From assembly GCA_038496445.1 (NCBI GenBank), contig JALMLS010000354.1, forward strand, positions 496,001 through 560,000: 64,000 nt of DNA, in the 5' to 3' direction. Position 1 is the stretch's first letter, and each line of letters opens with the position of its first letter. Origin of the DNA: Trichosphaerium sp. ATCC 40318 (lineage: Eukaryota; Discosea; Flabellinia; Trichosidae). Of the stretch, positions 23,434 through 36,319 are shown in pieces. The translations under genes were made by a program, and so were the position numbers. The notes beneath the pieces were generated by a model. That model had not been told where the DNA came from and did no database searches. It was given only the letters and a program-made list of their open reading frames with translations.

Positions 23434-26400
23434 CTACAAGTCTACTTTTACGTCTTGTGTATCTACTATTTTTTTGAGTCGTGTTATCTCTGCTTCAAGG
23501 TCTGCTATTTTAGTGTACAAGTCTGATTTAGCGGTATCCATCACTTCCAGTGATTTATTGTTTTGAGAATGTTTCGAAACATTGAATCTAGTGCCTGTGC
23601 TTCCTGTAGCACTCTTAATTGTTTGATTCATATAAATCATCTTTGGTATGAGTATAGATAATATAGATACAAGAGGTCCAAGAAGAAAACATAGCGATCG
23701 AATAATATAAGCAACTTTTCTATCTTCTCCTCCAGCAACAAACTAAAATCAAAAAAAGAATTAGTTTTACTCTCACTGAAGCTTTCTTTAAAAACTTTTC
23801 TTACGCCTAGTATAATCACAAGAACTATGAAGAAAGCTAGTGTATACACAGCGAATCCTATAGACCTAGGATAGTGTTAGTATCAACAGAGAAACAACAT
23901 TCAAAAAATCTTGAAGCAGAAACATACTTTGATTCGTTGTAGAGTACTGACTTTAAGTGCCAAATCCTAACGACATAGTACATTCCAAATAACAGTACTA
24001 TCATCTAGATTATATAGCATAAGCAAACAACGGTCATGAAGAAGAGTGACTTACATTCAAAGAAATGCCAACAATTACAAAAATCAAATCAGTGCTCGAA
24101 AATCGACACCTGAAGTAGTCGTCTGATAGAACATATCTATCATTTTCTATCAACACAGCTTCTCCCGGGCTTACGATAGTCCAAACAGTCATTAGAATTA
24201 TATTTACTGCTACTATAATAGCGACAATCGGAATTATCATCATGTCTGTTACTTTGAATATTTCAAGCGTTTTTACCAAGAAAATTTGAGCAATCCGATA
24301 AATACGTGCAAACAAAGCACCATAAAGGAGCTAAAACTAGTTAGTACACACTTACAGGTAATCAAGATCTGCGAAAAGGTGAAACGTACAGCGAATCCGA
24401 TGCTTGGGAACCATCTTACAAGAGTACAATGAAGGTTTGATGTGTGTAAGCTCCAGAAGAATACAGTACAATACATTATTATAGAACCAACCTTGCAGTA
24501 AAATAAGCAAAAAATGATCAGTTTCGAGGTCGTTACGTACCATTGCTATGACTACAAATATCGGTTGAGAAGCTCGAACAATTTGATGGTTTCTGTATAT
24601 TAAAAACCAAGTAATAAGTCCAAGAGTGAATATAATAACAGCAATAGTAAGAGCGGCCATTACGTATTCGCTAGAGTACACTAAAAAATATAAGAATAAC
24701 GACGTGAAACTTTGCGTTGGGTTTTACGTTGATAGCAAAGAATCACGTAGGGTTTAATTGCGGCTACATACCATACCAACCATAAGTTGTAATTCTTTGC
24801 TTCCATGTTGGCACAGGATAGATAATAGGATTGGTTATAGAAACAAGAGGTATCAAAATTTGTGGTTTGAGGTTCTCGTCATATTGAAGTGAAACAGGAA
24901 TTATACCAATATTCTGTCCATACACATCAAATTGAACAGGTCCTCCAGCTCCTTTGATACTTAAACTATTTATTGCCATTCTTATTGCTTCCGGATCGGT
25001 TGACCTAAAATAGAAACAATTAAGAAAAATTTAAGAAAAACATAAAAAAACCGCTTCAAATTATCACGTGATAACCAACAAAGCAAAGTTGCTATTCTAG
25101 ATTATTTTACCCTGCAGTCTCCACGCCATGTTGAACTACATAACCAGCCATGTAGGCTATCATAGCATACGAAATATCGAATCTAGCATCTGGAAAACGT
25201 TCTTGAAATTTTCTTTCAAATATTCTTGCAGAAGTTTCAGTGCCATTACTAATAAAGTGATGATAAGACGCTTGATCTAAAGCATTCTCATCGAATTGAC
25301 TTCCTCTCAGTCGCGGATCCCACTGAAATGATAAACAACGTTAAAAGCCAAAATAAGAAAAAAAGGCTATTCGTACGACTGCCCCTGAACCGAATATGTA
25401 ACGACCGTCTTCTTTGAGTGTTGAAGGTATTCTCGCGTAACAAGGATGAGGCATAATAAACGCCTATGCGGTATAAGTAGGAATGATGAGAACCAAAAGC
25501 GCAAGTGATTTTAAGTCTATCTAACCTTCGCATTAAAATCCATTTCTTTTGCCAGTTTCATAAAGGTTAAGCATGATGTAAAACTAGCCCCAATGACTAT
25601 ATCTACCGCGAAACAATCTTGAGTATTCATTACATTAAGATACACATACCTGGCTTTTTAATTTTTAATTTGTTGATAAACTCTATAAGTTCTTGTCGCT
25701 CTTTCTCTGGATTGGCAGTCACGTTAACTAGTCTCAAAGTCTCCACCAATTCCATGTCTGCAAAATCAGTAGTACGTTGTGTACCACGCGCTATTTCTTC
25801 AGTAATTGCGATATCTATAAAACAGATGTTGTAAGAACACCTTAGTTGAATTGTTTTTGTCATTTTTTTCTCGAAATACTCACTTTCATAAAAAAGAGCT
25901 GCTTTTTGGCCTCCATTTGTCTTGAGCAAGTTGATAACATCGCTAACGAACTTATCAACGGGGAACGACTGTCCAACACTCCAAGGAAACCTTCTACCAT
26001 AAGGTACTTCGCATGGATATAGCATATCCTCATCACAAATGAAAGCGTTAACGGCGGAAGTGATCACTAATATTGTTGTCGTTAAGTCACGATATTATTC
26101 ACAAAGAAGAGAACATTTAATCATGTTCGTACACATGTTTGAGTTAATCGAGTGGTTATGAGCAACCTTCGCAGCTGCGACACCGAGTTCTGTCGTGAAT
26201 GGCTAATAGGAGTTAAAAAACTGCAAAATACTTCACGGGTCCTTAGATCACGCCCTAAAGCGCCCGTTGTGGTATAAATCTCAAATGCTAAACACGAAAA
26301 AAAGTGGTTTACAACAGCTTTTGCGCTTATAAAAGTTAAACACGTGCCAAAAACAGGTAGTCTGGTTTATAGTCTAATATAAGCTCTTCTGTTGCTTTCG

Positions 26401-26761
26401 CTGCTTCTTCTTCTGTTGAGTCTGAATTAATAGTTAGACAGCGTAAACTACGTCATAATTACATACTTGTTCCTTTGTAGATAATTTCTACCCTGTACCG
26501 CTCTGCCCCAATGAGGAAACCTCCTCTTTCAGGCAACCCAGAATTAACCTGAAAAAAGTTAGAGAAAGTAAAAATCACGTGGTGTCTGAAGATCTTTTGT
26601 TCTCGTACATTCTCTGCCCATAGCTCGTAACCATTTCTGTTCATTTGCCCAACTAGAGTGTTTACAAAACCACTGACAGGGTACAGTGCGCCAATACGAA
26701 AAACAGGCATAGTAGCTACTGCTACAACACATAATGCCAGAAGCAGCGCTTTTGTTGTCAT
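23434..26761 (-). CDS. GABA-B-type (class C) G-protein-coupled receptor
   Basis: Start ATG at 26761 with a signal peptide (MTTKALLLALCVVAVATMPV). Then follows a periplasmic-binding-protein-like ligand domain: FRIGALYPVSGFVNTLVGQM, NGYELWAEN, PDYLFLAP, and KTNGGQKAALFYESEYFEKK. An extracellular region ends near 24760 (NIGIIPVSLQYDENLKP). Seven hydrophobic segments occupy exons between about 24680 and 23640 (YVMAALTIAVIIFTLGLITWF; IIPIVAIIVAVNIILMTVWTIV; VYTLAFFIVLVIILGV). The tail ends in a short coiled coil (LYTKIADLEAEITRLKKIVDT), as in GABA-B receptors. This architecture is that of the Dictyostelium Grl receptors. About twelve introns interrupt it; two donors are CAC|GTG (26576-26581 and 26341-26346). 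The ligand is unknown. Confidence 0.85.
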
Positions 26762-27735
26762 TGTTTAGCAGCTATTGAAGTATTTGCGCTAGAAGTTTAT
26801 TTGTAGGTATGTTTAATTTCCTCTAGAGATAACCAGCGATGAGTTGTGGAGTACACACGAGAGAATTGTTTGTGGTTAAGCCTTGTGTTACAGGGATTAA
26901 AAAAACTGTGAAATTTAAATAAATTTGGTGTAGCAATTGTACCTTGGTGAAGTAAAGCAATACTTAGGCACTTGCGCATTTTTTGTTAATCTGTACAATT
27001 TTTAGCACTGTATTATTTAGGAAAGGCGATTAAATTTCTCTTTTATTCCCGTAGACCTATATCAAGGCGTTTGATGGTGCTTCATGAAAAAATAGAAGTT
27101 ATTTTACATTAAATCACTTTGAACACTTTTATAGCTGAAAGTAAACTCGCCGTTAGTTCTTCTTTGTCACGTGTAATTTTTCTATTGAAGCGATCAAAAG
27201 GGTACATTTTTTACATTGTCAGAAAACCAACGAACGTTCTGGCGCTTCCACACGCATAATTCAGTTCTCTACGCACATTACTTGATATTATAAATTCTTC
27301 TGTGTAATAAAAAAAATTGTACCTATCCGGACATATTAATCGTCCGTATGATGCATTTTTCGTTACGTAGAAGGATTATTACGGTTTAATCCTTTATGTC
27401 ACAATTGTAGAGCCTTGGTGAGAAGAACGTATTTCAAACCGTTCAGGCGGAGTACATATGTGAGTCACTACTGCACTACGTTAACCATTCCGCTCAATTT
27501 GTTATTGTTAAGAATTCTGGAACACAGCTTGAAAAAACTTACAAAAAAGGGGCAGTTATGAAAAGTCTGGCGAAAATAATAGTTTGATGGTTGGCTTAAA
27601 GCCTAGCTACTGTGCCACACAGATCAAATTTAGCGCGTTTGAAACTGGTTGCGTATAAAAAGAAACTTGAACGGTTGGTGTCTAATTTACATTGTACTGA
27701 CAGTTACATCAACTCTATTGATTTGCGCCCTTTTT
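26762..27735. other. Intergenic, about 970 bases
   Basis: Between the receptor start and the 3' end of the CLC gene, both on the minus strand. AT-rich, no convincing ORF or RNA gene. CACGTG at about 27167. Confidence 0.4.
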
Positions 27736-30700
27736 CTACGAGCAACTTCTTGCTAAAAATAAACCAGTAAGCCACAACCAGTACTTACAAATTAAACGTA
27801 CAATATTGTGTAAGTCCCAGCGTGTTATAATACCAGCAACTTTATTTGAACGCGTCACTAAGCAAAGGGTTTTAGTTTTTTTTTGTGGAAAGATTTTTGG
27901 GGTTTTGTGTTCTTCGTACCAACAACAAGATGTCTTAATCCCATAGTTCTGAATAGTCTAAAAACCCTTAATAGTGTATAATGTTTACCAACAGTATAAG
28001 GCATCGTATTCATATATGGAGCAAGATCAATATGTTTGTTTTTATCACTGTCCGTTAGACTAACTGTATCTAATGATGGGAATCTTGGATACTCCTCCAA
28101 GAAGTCTTCAACCTTAAGTTGTGCTTGGTAATAGTTTCTATGTATAGCTTGGAGTTCTTCAGCATCAATGAATTCTTTCTTTTGTAGAATCTTAACAAGC
28201 TGATACCTGTAATATCGCATGTCAATTTATAACAAAGTAAAGAAGAAAAAAAAACCGAACAAACCTTAAAATTATTCCTCTAAAATTGCCTGCAGTATCA
28301 GTTACGGGAAATCCACTGTGTGATGTATTTTGAAGCATCTTTGGGAATAGGTTAATATAAAGCTACGAATGCTACCAAATAATGGACGTTTGAATGCATT
28401 GGGCAACAAGAACTGTAAAAAATTTAAAACAATGACGTACAGAATATACAGTACTAACAGGCAAGACTTCACGAACTACATGACAGCCCTTACTCATTAC
28501 ATCAGCAGCTGTAAATTTTCTCATCCTAAAATCTGCTTTCCAGTGCATGAAAGGAATATCCTTGAACTCTTTTAGCTTAAAAACACGCAACTTGAACGAT
28601 ATTTTTGTCTGCTACAAAATGGCAATTGAACAACCTTGGTTTTGGCCTACCTTAAGCTCAATATGCTCATCGTAGATGCCTTGCGTAAACAAGTCACCTA
28701 CCCATTTTGCGACCAAAAGTACTATCATAATAGGCACACCATAAGTTAAATCTAGACAAAAGTAAATAAGATTCAACAAAACAATAGAAAAGAAGTGAGC
28801 AATCTTACCATTGGTTGATTCAAGCATGATAACAGTGAGGGATCTAGGTTATAATAAGCGAAATTATTGTCACTATAGAAAATAAACTTATTACATAGTC
28901 ATGCGTACACAGCCACCTAAAAAGGAGGCTGCACCTATCAAAGCAAAAGTTCCTGCGTCTGCACCAAGCCCTGGAATAAAATGTATAACAATATTACCAA
29001 CTAAGCGACCCAACGTTGCTCCAGTTAACATACAAGGAACAAACCTAGAAAAAAATGAGCCAATAAAACAGCACGAAGTCAAATGGACTTACAGACCGGA
29101 TGGTACAGATATACCGTAAGTGATACATGTCAACAAGAAAAAAACAATAAGAAATAATCCAAGCGTTAAAGGATTGAATATCTCTTCACTATCTTCAGCA
29201 TGAAAAAGCATGAAAATCGCATCTTCTTGTGTAGTAAAGAATATTGTTGCCATATCATTATAATATCCCTTGTTTTTTTGATAAGCATGTGATACACGTG
29301 ATAATTAAAACAAAAGAGGAAAAAAAATTCCAAAAAATACTAAGAGTTTTAGCCGGTGCTGCTGATGCCGCATAGCAAAGAGATAACTTACTGTTGGACA
29401 ATAAAACTGGAATCTAGTGAATTCTAAATTCTTAGTTTGACTAGAAGAAGGAAGAGGCCTTAAAAGAGTTTAAGTCTTTTAACATTTATGATTGATAAAG
29501 ATTGAAGATCGTACTTGCACTCGTGAAAGTAATAAGATAACCAAAATGATAAACATGCTGTCAACAAACCAATAACAATCGCCTACAATACCATTAAGCG
29601 CACATGTGGAAAATAACGGGTCATTGTTTGCTACCTCTATGAAGCGACCGTATTTCCATGTTATGTATTTGTTACGTAATTTACTTATACGTAAGTTAAT
29701 GAACACTAAAAGAGCGCCAGCTAAGCCACCCAATATGCCAATCAAAACAAAAAATGGAAGCATTTGGATAGTCCATCCATGGTTATTCTGCTGTGTGAAA
29801 TCGCCGAAATTGGTGAGCCCTTTTTGTTTGTTAAACCGTTGTATTCGCTTAAAATAATATACCTGGTGATGTAAGAACTCCCCAAGTTCCTGTACTTCCA
29901 GATAAGAGAAAATTTAGTGTAAAGGTGGATGTCATGGAACAAAAGAAAGAACGCCAAGTCAGCGACTAAAACTAGCATTAACATCAAACAGAGTCCTTTG
30001 TCGTACTTGGTTCCAGAATGATGCTCCTTCTTCCAAACTAAATAAAACACCTCCAATTGGTGCTCCAAAAGCTGCAGCAACACCAGCAGCTGCACCACCA
30101 GAAACAAAATCACGTTTTTCATGATCATTGTGAAAGTATTTCAAAACATCTAACAAAGAGTGTAAGAAAAAAGACAACGTATTGTGCAGTCATATACTTG
30201 TTTCATAGCATGGGAAGGTTGCTGATTTTCCTTGACTAATACCAGCAGCAACAATAGCACCACTGTGAATCATAGGACCTTCTTTTCCTACAGCTAAACC
30301 ACCAGATACTGAAAATAGTACACCTATTGCCTTTGCAAATAACGTTTTCATTCTAGCCACGTGAGGAACCTTAATACCGTTCAAATAGCTTTTTATCTCT
30401 GGTATTCCAGAACCTCCAGCAACAGGCTAATAGGCTTAATTAACAAAACACCAAACACTTCAACTGAAAAAAAAAAATCAAAAAAAAACACGTGCCTCAA
30501 TGATGGCTACAAGATAACTAGCACAAGCAACCAATGCCCCATTAATTGTCAAGTAAGCCAAAAATGGTGGCCAAACACATACTTTACATTTAGAAACTTG
30601 AGAAGTCAAGGAAGTCAAAAAAAAAAACAAAAGTAAGAAGCTTTTTTTAGGTTTTCTGTTTCGGAAGTGGCAATGTCCAAAAAAGGTCGGATACGCAGTT

Positions 30701-31163
30701 CATTGACAACCCAGAATTTTCCTTTTACTATATACTTAACACCCATATCTATACCGTAAGCTATAACTGCTGTAAAGACGCCGATGAGGAATGAAAGGAC
30801 CCAACGATAGAACTCTTGTCTGAGATACCACTATTTTCGATTTTGAGAAAAGTCGTTTTAACAATCCAGTTGTACTCACCGATCTTGTTTTGCTTGCCAG
30901 GTCTTTTCTATACACCTCATTCTCTATATCATCGTAGTTTAAGCTCTGATTCGTACGTTACAATTTTATTTTCTTAAACAGCTTCTAATTAGGCGTACGT
31001 CGTATATTTTGTTAACATTAGCGTGCTCTTTAGAGCTAGAGGTGCCATCAGTGTTTATTAGAGGTGAAATATCTTCATCTAGTTCTGAAGCACTCATTAG
31101 TGCTGGATTTTGTTTCTGTTCGTGTAGGTGAGCGATGATAAACAAAATAAGCGTGTGTAGCAT
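27736..31163 (-). CDS. CLC-family chloride channel / H+-Cl- antiporter with CBS domains
   Basis: Minus-strand exons give the diagnostic CLC selectivity motifs in order: [15 protein letters not shown] (GSGIPE), [15 protein letters not shown] (GKEGP, whose Glu is the gating residue), and [21 protein letters not shown]. Further transmembrane exons run to about 28600. The C-terminal part (28220-27736) reads as CBS domains, including [20 protein letters not shown]. The ATG at 31163 precedes a hydrophobic stretch; an alternative start at 31097 ([14 protein letters not shown]) would give the acidic, dileucine-like N-terminus typical of endosomal CLCs and may be the true one. The intron at 30494 fits only as a GC-AG intron in phase 0 (GAG|GCACGTG). 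A role in acidification of endosomal or contractile vacuole compartments is inferred from the family. Confidence 0.85.
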
Positions 31164-31336
31164 TGTTTGCTAACAGCATCAGACACATATCGATGTTCAC
31201 GTACGTATTCTAAAACTAGTGCTTGTGCGTACTTCACCACAACATACAAACGGAATACGTCAAAATGTTAAAATTGACATGTTGGTCTATCAATTTCTTC
31301 ATTTTTGTTTGAACAGGCGAGCAGATTGCTCTTGTT
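31164..31336. promoter_or_regulatory. Bidirectional promoter region, CLC / KNL2
   Basis: Only 173 bases separate the divergent start codons of the CLC gene (31163, minus) and the KNL2-like gene (31337, plus), so both must use promoter elements within or next to this interval. Confidence 0.45.
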
Positions 31337-34300
31337 ATGGACTACATTGACATACACAAGGCGATTTTTGAGGTAACTGACCCAAAATACCTAAAATCGC
31401 CTGTACCACTGGCATTATACCAAGGGTATGTTAATTACGCATGTATTATGACTCTAATATAATAAAAGTCGAAAAAAACCGACACCAGTGCGTTATGCTC
31501 CACACAAATTTTGTAAGAACACAAATGACATTGCGCCTGTATCTGGGCGTAGCCCTGCAACACCAAAGCGGCCTCCGCCGTTAAACATGATGTACAGCCC
31601 ACAACCTCGTGTGGTACGCAATAGCAAGCCATTATATACACTAACGTGCGTTAAGCTTATGACTTACAATTCGCGCCAAGCACCAAAACCGGCGCAACAA
31701 ACACCAACGCCGTCTAAAAAGTCTAAACAGCCATTAAAAGCGCAAGAGGTATGATTTTTAACGATACATGAACGACATTTCTTTTCTGACTGACAGTAGG
31801 TTATTTCATCTAAGAAGAGCGCCGAGATACCAACCACGCCAATAAGAACACCACAGAGAGCGCGTACGAATTTTATATTAAAAATGATCGTCACAAAACC
31901 ACAAACCGATGTCTAGCGCCTTTGACTACTTCTTAGTCATCTAAATTAAGTGTTAACTTGTTTACTATAGCAGCTTTGAGTATTTCTCAATGTGTAGTCG
32001 AGGATGATGACATTTTGTTATCAGCAAGCGAAGATTCAGAAAAGGAAAAAAAAAATCAAAATGACAGCGTCAAAAATGTTTCTTCTTCTCTTCCTGCACC
32101 TTCTTCTTCTTCACATGCTACCTACATATCAAATAATGAAATACCATCAATAATAGACAACGACATGCCTATGCACACTGAATTAACAAAAAAGCAAGAA
32201 GAAAACGAAGATGACGATGATATCGTTATTCCAGCAACTCCAGAGAAGACTAGCACTTCAAAGAAAGAGAATGGATCTATATTTGATGGAGAAGAGTCAC
32301 AGGATGAGCAACCAGACTCTCAAGAAAGTGACGAAGAAATGGAGGACGCATCTATTCCACAAATGGCAGACTCGCCTTATAAACCAGCACCTAAACGCTC
32401 AATACCTCAGAATGCTTCTACAAAGCGTAGGCGTCTTGGTATGCCTATAAAAAGGACAAAAAGCGGTAGCGTTGGCGCTAAACTGAAGAAACCACTACAA
32501 GCAACAAAGAAACCTTCTCGACGTTTGTCTGTTAAATCAAGCGCAAAGAAACTTCCAAAGACGTATCTCAAAAAGACAGTGAGTAATTCCAAGAAGTCTG
32601 GTAAGCCAGTATGGCGCGCAGCCAAGTCAGGCATTACTGTTCTACCTAAGAGGAAGCCTTCATTACGCAGACATATGAAGCAATTGGAATCAGGTACCAA
32701 AGTCTTTTTTCTTCAAAGTATTTTTTTGAAGAAAATTTAATTGGTTGTTCCTCTTCTTCTAATGATGTGTTTAGGTTCTGATGACGAAATTGAGTTGGTG
32801 GATGATGCCATAGAGATTGATTATGATAGCACTGATAGTCAAGATGAGACGGCCATAGATGATTCAATGTTTCGAAAGAGTAAAGCAGATGGTACGATAA
32901 TTTTTTCAGTGTTTTTGACATAATTACTGAAAACTTTTTTAACATATTGCTTTAGAATCTTCACTTGAAGAAGATTTTATAGATTTAGAGGAGGAAGAAC
33001 ATGCTGTCAAAAGTACACATATAATCTTGTAAGGAGTGTACTCTAAATTCTTGATGTATTAGGGCGAAGAACTCTTGACGAAGACTTTGATATTTCTGAT
33101 GATAAAGAAGACGATGTCCCTTTGAAATCGAGCAATGACAGTGAATATGAACTTGATGATATGGATGAATGCAGTAGTGAAGGTATGGAGATTGGTAAAA
33201 AATGTTAAACAAATCTTTACAGTATTATAGATATTGAACAGCCTGAAGAACTTGTTGTCACGAAAAGAAAACAAACAAAAAAAGTTGCACCTAAAAAAAC
33301 AAAGCCAAAAGGTTTGCGGACTAGAGCACCAAGAGGAAAGGGTGCTAACAAAGCACCTCAACTAAAGACCACAATAGTCAAGAAGTCTGCTGCTAAAAAA
33401 GGTCCACCTAAGACGTACATAACTTATTTTCTTTGCTTACCAACTAAATGACTTTTTTTAGGATTCGTGTGAGAAAGCCAAAAGTACCTCTTGCTTCTGT
33501 TAGGCGATCTACGTATGCTCTTTTGTTGTATGTAATTTACTAATGGTTGTAATTTAGAAGGTTGGCAAAGGTAGAAAGCGAGTCATCTCAGTTATCTCAA
33601 GAGGTAGTGGAAGTTTCTAGTAAAAAAAGAAAACGTGCTTCAGCCGAAAGACAACAACCACGCAAAAAGGCTAAGGCTCCTACAACTGCTAAGAATACTG
33701 ATAAACCCAAAGGAGGTCATAAGCCTCCTATAACTCTACGTAATTGGCATATTCAACTACGAGCTGATGCAGATAGTAATTATCTAATGGTTTGTTTCAG
33801 CAAAAGGTTATTCATTATTGACATCTTTCTTCTTTAGGTTGAAGGCTTCCGTTCTGATATTGAAAAACAGTGGCACAGTAGTCGTATTGTTTATCGTGAG
33901 AGCAGTGATGTTGTCACTACAAAGTCTGGTACGAGACTGTTACAACTCGTGTACCTTTGTAGTTATTTATTTTCTTCTTTTTCTTTGACGTCTTTGTTGT
34001 ATTTTAACTCTATTCTTTGCTAGGTACACGATACGTTCTTCAAGGTACTATTGATAGTGATAAGTGCCGAGAAGAAGGTTTAGATGATTATTGTATTGCA
34101 CAGTTCCGTAATGGCTTTCCTGGAACGTGGAAGTCTTTCTTAAACATACATGAAGGTTTGTCAACTTGAAGGGTTTTTTTTTAGAGGGGATCATCTTTTG
34201 TTGATTACCTTCCTGGTTTAGGTGCTAAGAGTGACTCTGATCCTAAGTTTGAAGATATGGAAGTTGATGTTGAGCAGGCACCTAAAAAGAGTGATGCAAA

Positions 34301-36133
34301 GAAACCGTCAACGAAACCTAAAAAAGCGCCAGTCGCTCGTAAAACAGCAAGAAGAAAAAGGTACCTAATTTTTTTGTTCGTACTTTGTTTTGAGTTTGGT
34401 GGCGTTTACTGACTATTTTAAAGCGTTAAAACACCTAAAAATAAGGCTACCGTAGCTTTAGAACCTACCTCAGGTCCAGGTGTCTTTAAAAAGCCGACAA
34501 CTGTTGCGTACGTTGCATTTCGTTCAGCTAAAAAAAGGCTGAGGATGAACTAAAATGTAACTTACATTTTCTTAGGCGGAAGAGAGCACGGCGGCGTCCT
34601 AAGACCCCAAAGAGTCTTGGAGTCAAAAAAATAGCAAATGAGCATACAGCACGTTCACCAGGTTCCTTATCAGCAGACGTACGTTGTTTTGATGTAGATA
34701 TTTTTTTTTTGTTACTTACTTTGTTTCAGGATTTTACAAAAAGTCGATATGGTCGTCCTCGTGTACCACCTCTAGCATATTGGTGTAACCAAACAGTAAG
34801 ACACGATGTATATGGTAATATGATAGAGGTGACAAGTGGTTCATCACCTACAAGTACGTATCACACCGTTTTTTGTTACTGACCTCTTTCTCTTTTTTTT
34901 TGTTTTAATATGTTGTTGCAGCGATAAGTCCTTCTGTATCTTCGAGGAGGAAGAGAAAGTCGGCCCCTAAAAAAGGTAAAGCTAAAGCTAAGAAAGGCAA
35001 AGGTGGTAAATCCCCTCCTTATAAGCCATTACACTCACCTGACAGCATGAAAAAGGAAAAATGGTCGGCAAAGGTACAGTTGATTTATTCATGTTATTAA
35101 CACTAAAACGTTTCAAGCAAATTGCTGCTTTAGAGAAAGCTCATGCTTCTACTGATCCTGCAAATCCACAATTTTGGACTGTTGTTGGCCGATCTGTACC
35201 TGGGAAAACGGCGATGCAGTGCGTTCATAGGTGGAACTCTGTTTTTAGTACACCTATAAAAAAAACAACAAAAAGTAAGTCAGACTGTTTGCTTGTCACC
35301 TCTTTTCTAGTCAATGCTATCAACGTTTTGAGGTCTCTAACTAATTTAGGAGGTCGTAGAAAGTCCCTATCGCCTATTAATATTGATGCAAAAGCTGCAT
35401 CGCGAAAGACTGCAAAACATAAAAGAAAAATAAGAAAACTTGTTAATGAAGTTGACGCAAAACACACAGAAGATGCATTTGATAGTACTCCTCTAAAACA
35501 ACGTTTTGGTGATATTGATGAAGATTCTTCTTCATCAAGTGATGATGCTGACGATAGTCAGTCCTTGTTTAAAGATTTTACAGATGTTGTCTCTCCTGCA
35601 TCATCAAAAGGTGGATCTCCAAAAACATCAGTATGTACCTCTTTTGAACAATTTTATGGATACCATGTATACCTATGTGCTGGCGTTTTTGCAAAATTAA
35701 ATGCTTGTTTTAATGGTTTATATTAGGTCAATTCTCCTGGGTTACTCAAAGGTATTACAGAGCGCCGTGAAAAAGTAGACGGGTACGATCAAAAAATTTT
35801 GCTTTTTTTTCTTTTTTTTGAATGTGTTTGGTCTTTTGTTGCCTTGTTGCCTTTGAGGCATTGATTATTTTTAGATATATTAATCGGTTACAACGTGGTA
35901 AGACTACATTGAGGAGATCTCCAAGAAAGAACAAAGGAAAAAGAAGAGCACCAAGGAATGTTTATAGTCATGGAAACTTTGAACAACAAGCTGTTGATGC
36001 AATGACTGCACTTGAGAAGAAGCAAAATAAACTGAATGAGCGTCAAGAGCGCGATATTGATAGTGATGATAGCGGTGGAGAGGAAGACGAGGAATATAGT
36101 AGCGATGATAGCGCTCGGTCGATGGATTTTTGA
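31337..36133 (+). CDS. KNL2: KNL2/M18BP1 centromere protein (SANTA, CENPC-like motif, Myb/SANT)
   Basis: About twenty exons in one reading run from MDYIDIHKAIFEVTD (31337) to TGA-terminated DSARSMDF (36133). A long basic, Ser/Thr-rich and acidic region precedes three modules. SANTA domain at about 33715-34155: LRNWHIQLRADADSNYLM, VEGF, WHSSRIVYRES, GTRYVLQGTID, FRNGFPGTW. CENPC-like motif at about 34735-34855: SRYGRPRVPPLAYW then VYGNMIEV. Myb/SANT domain at about 35020-35275: KEKWSAKQIAALEKAH, PQFWTVVGRSVPGKTAMQC, HRWNSVF. This is the domain order of non-mammalian vertebrate M18BP1, which with Mis18 directs deposition of CENP-A at centromeres; the CENPC-like motif binds CENP-A nucleosomes. 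The joins into 31958 (from 31880) and at 35079-35121 keep the frame. The first exons (31337-31880) are less certain to belong. Confidence 0.8.
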
Positions 36134-36319
36134 TTACAATCCACTTTTTTTTTTCCTTAATTGTAGATACATGTACACTAGTTAAATAACAAAACAAAAT
36201 ACACCCTACGCAACGTTGCTAGTTTTCTTACGACGAGTCGTTGTTCTGGCTGCAAATGAATCGCGTGGTCTTGGTTGGTCATCAACGGTTTTTGTACTGT
36301 ACAAAAACAACTCTACAAC

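Noticed and set aside
31958-32740. Independent gene start at 31958
   Set aside because: That frame opens without an ATG; a splice from 31880 enters it in phase, making it an internal exon of the KNL2-like gene.
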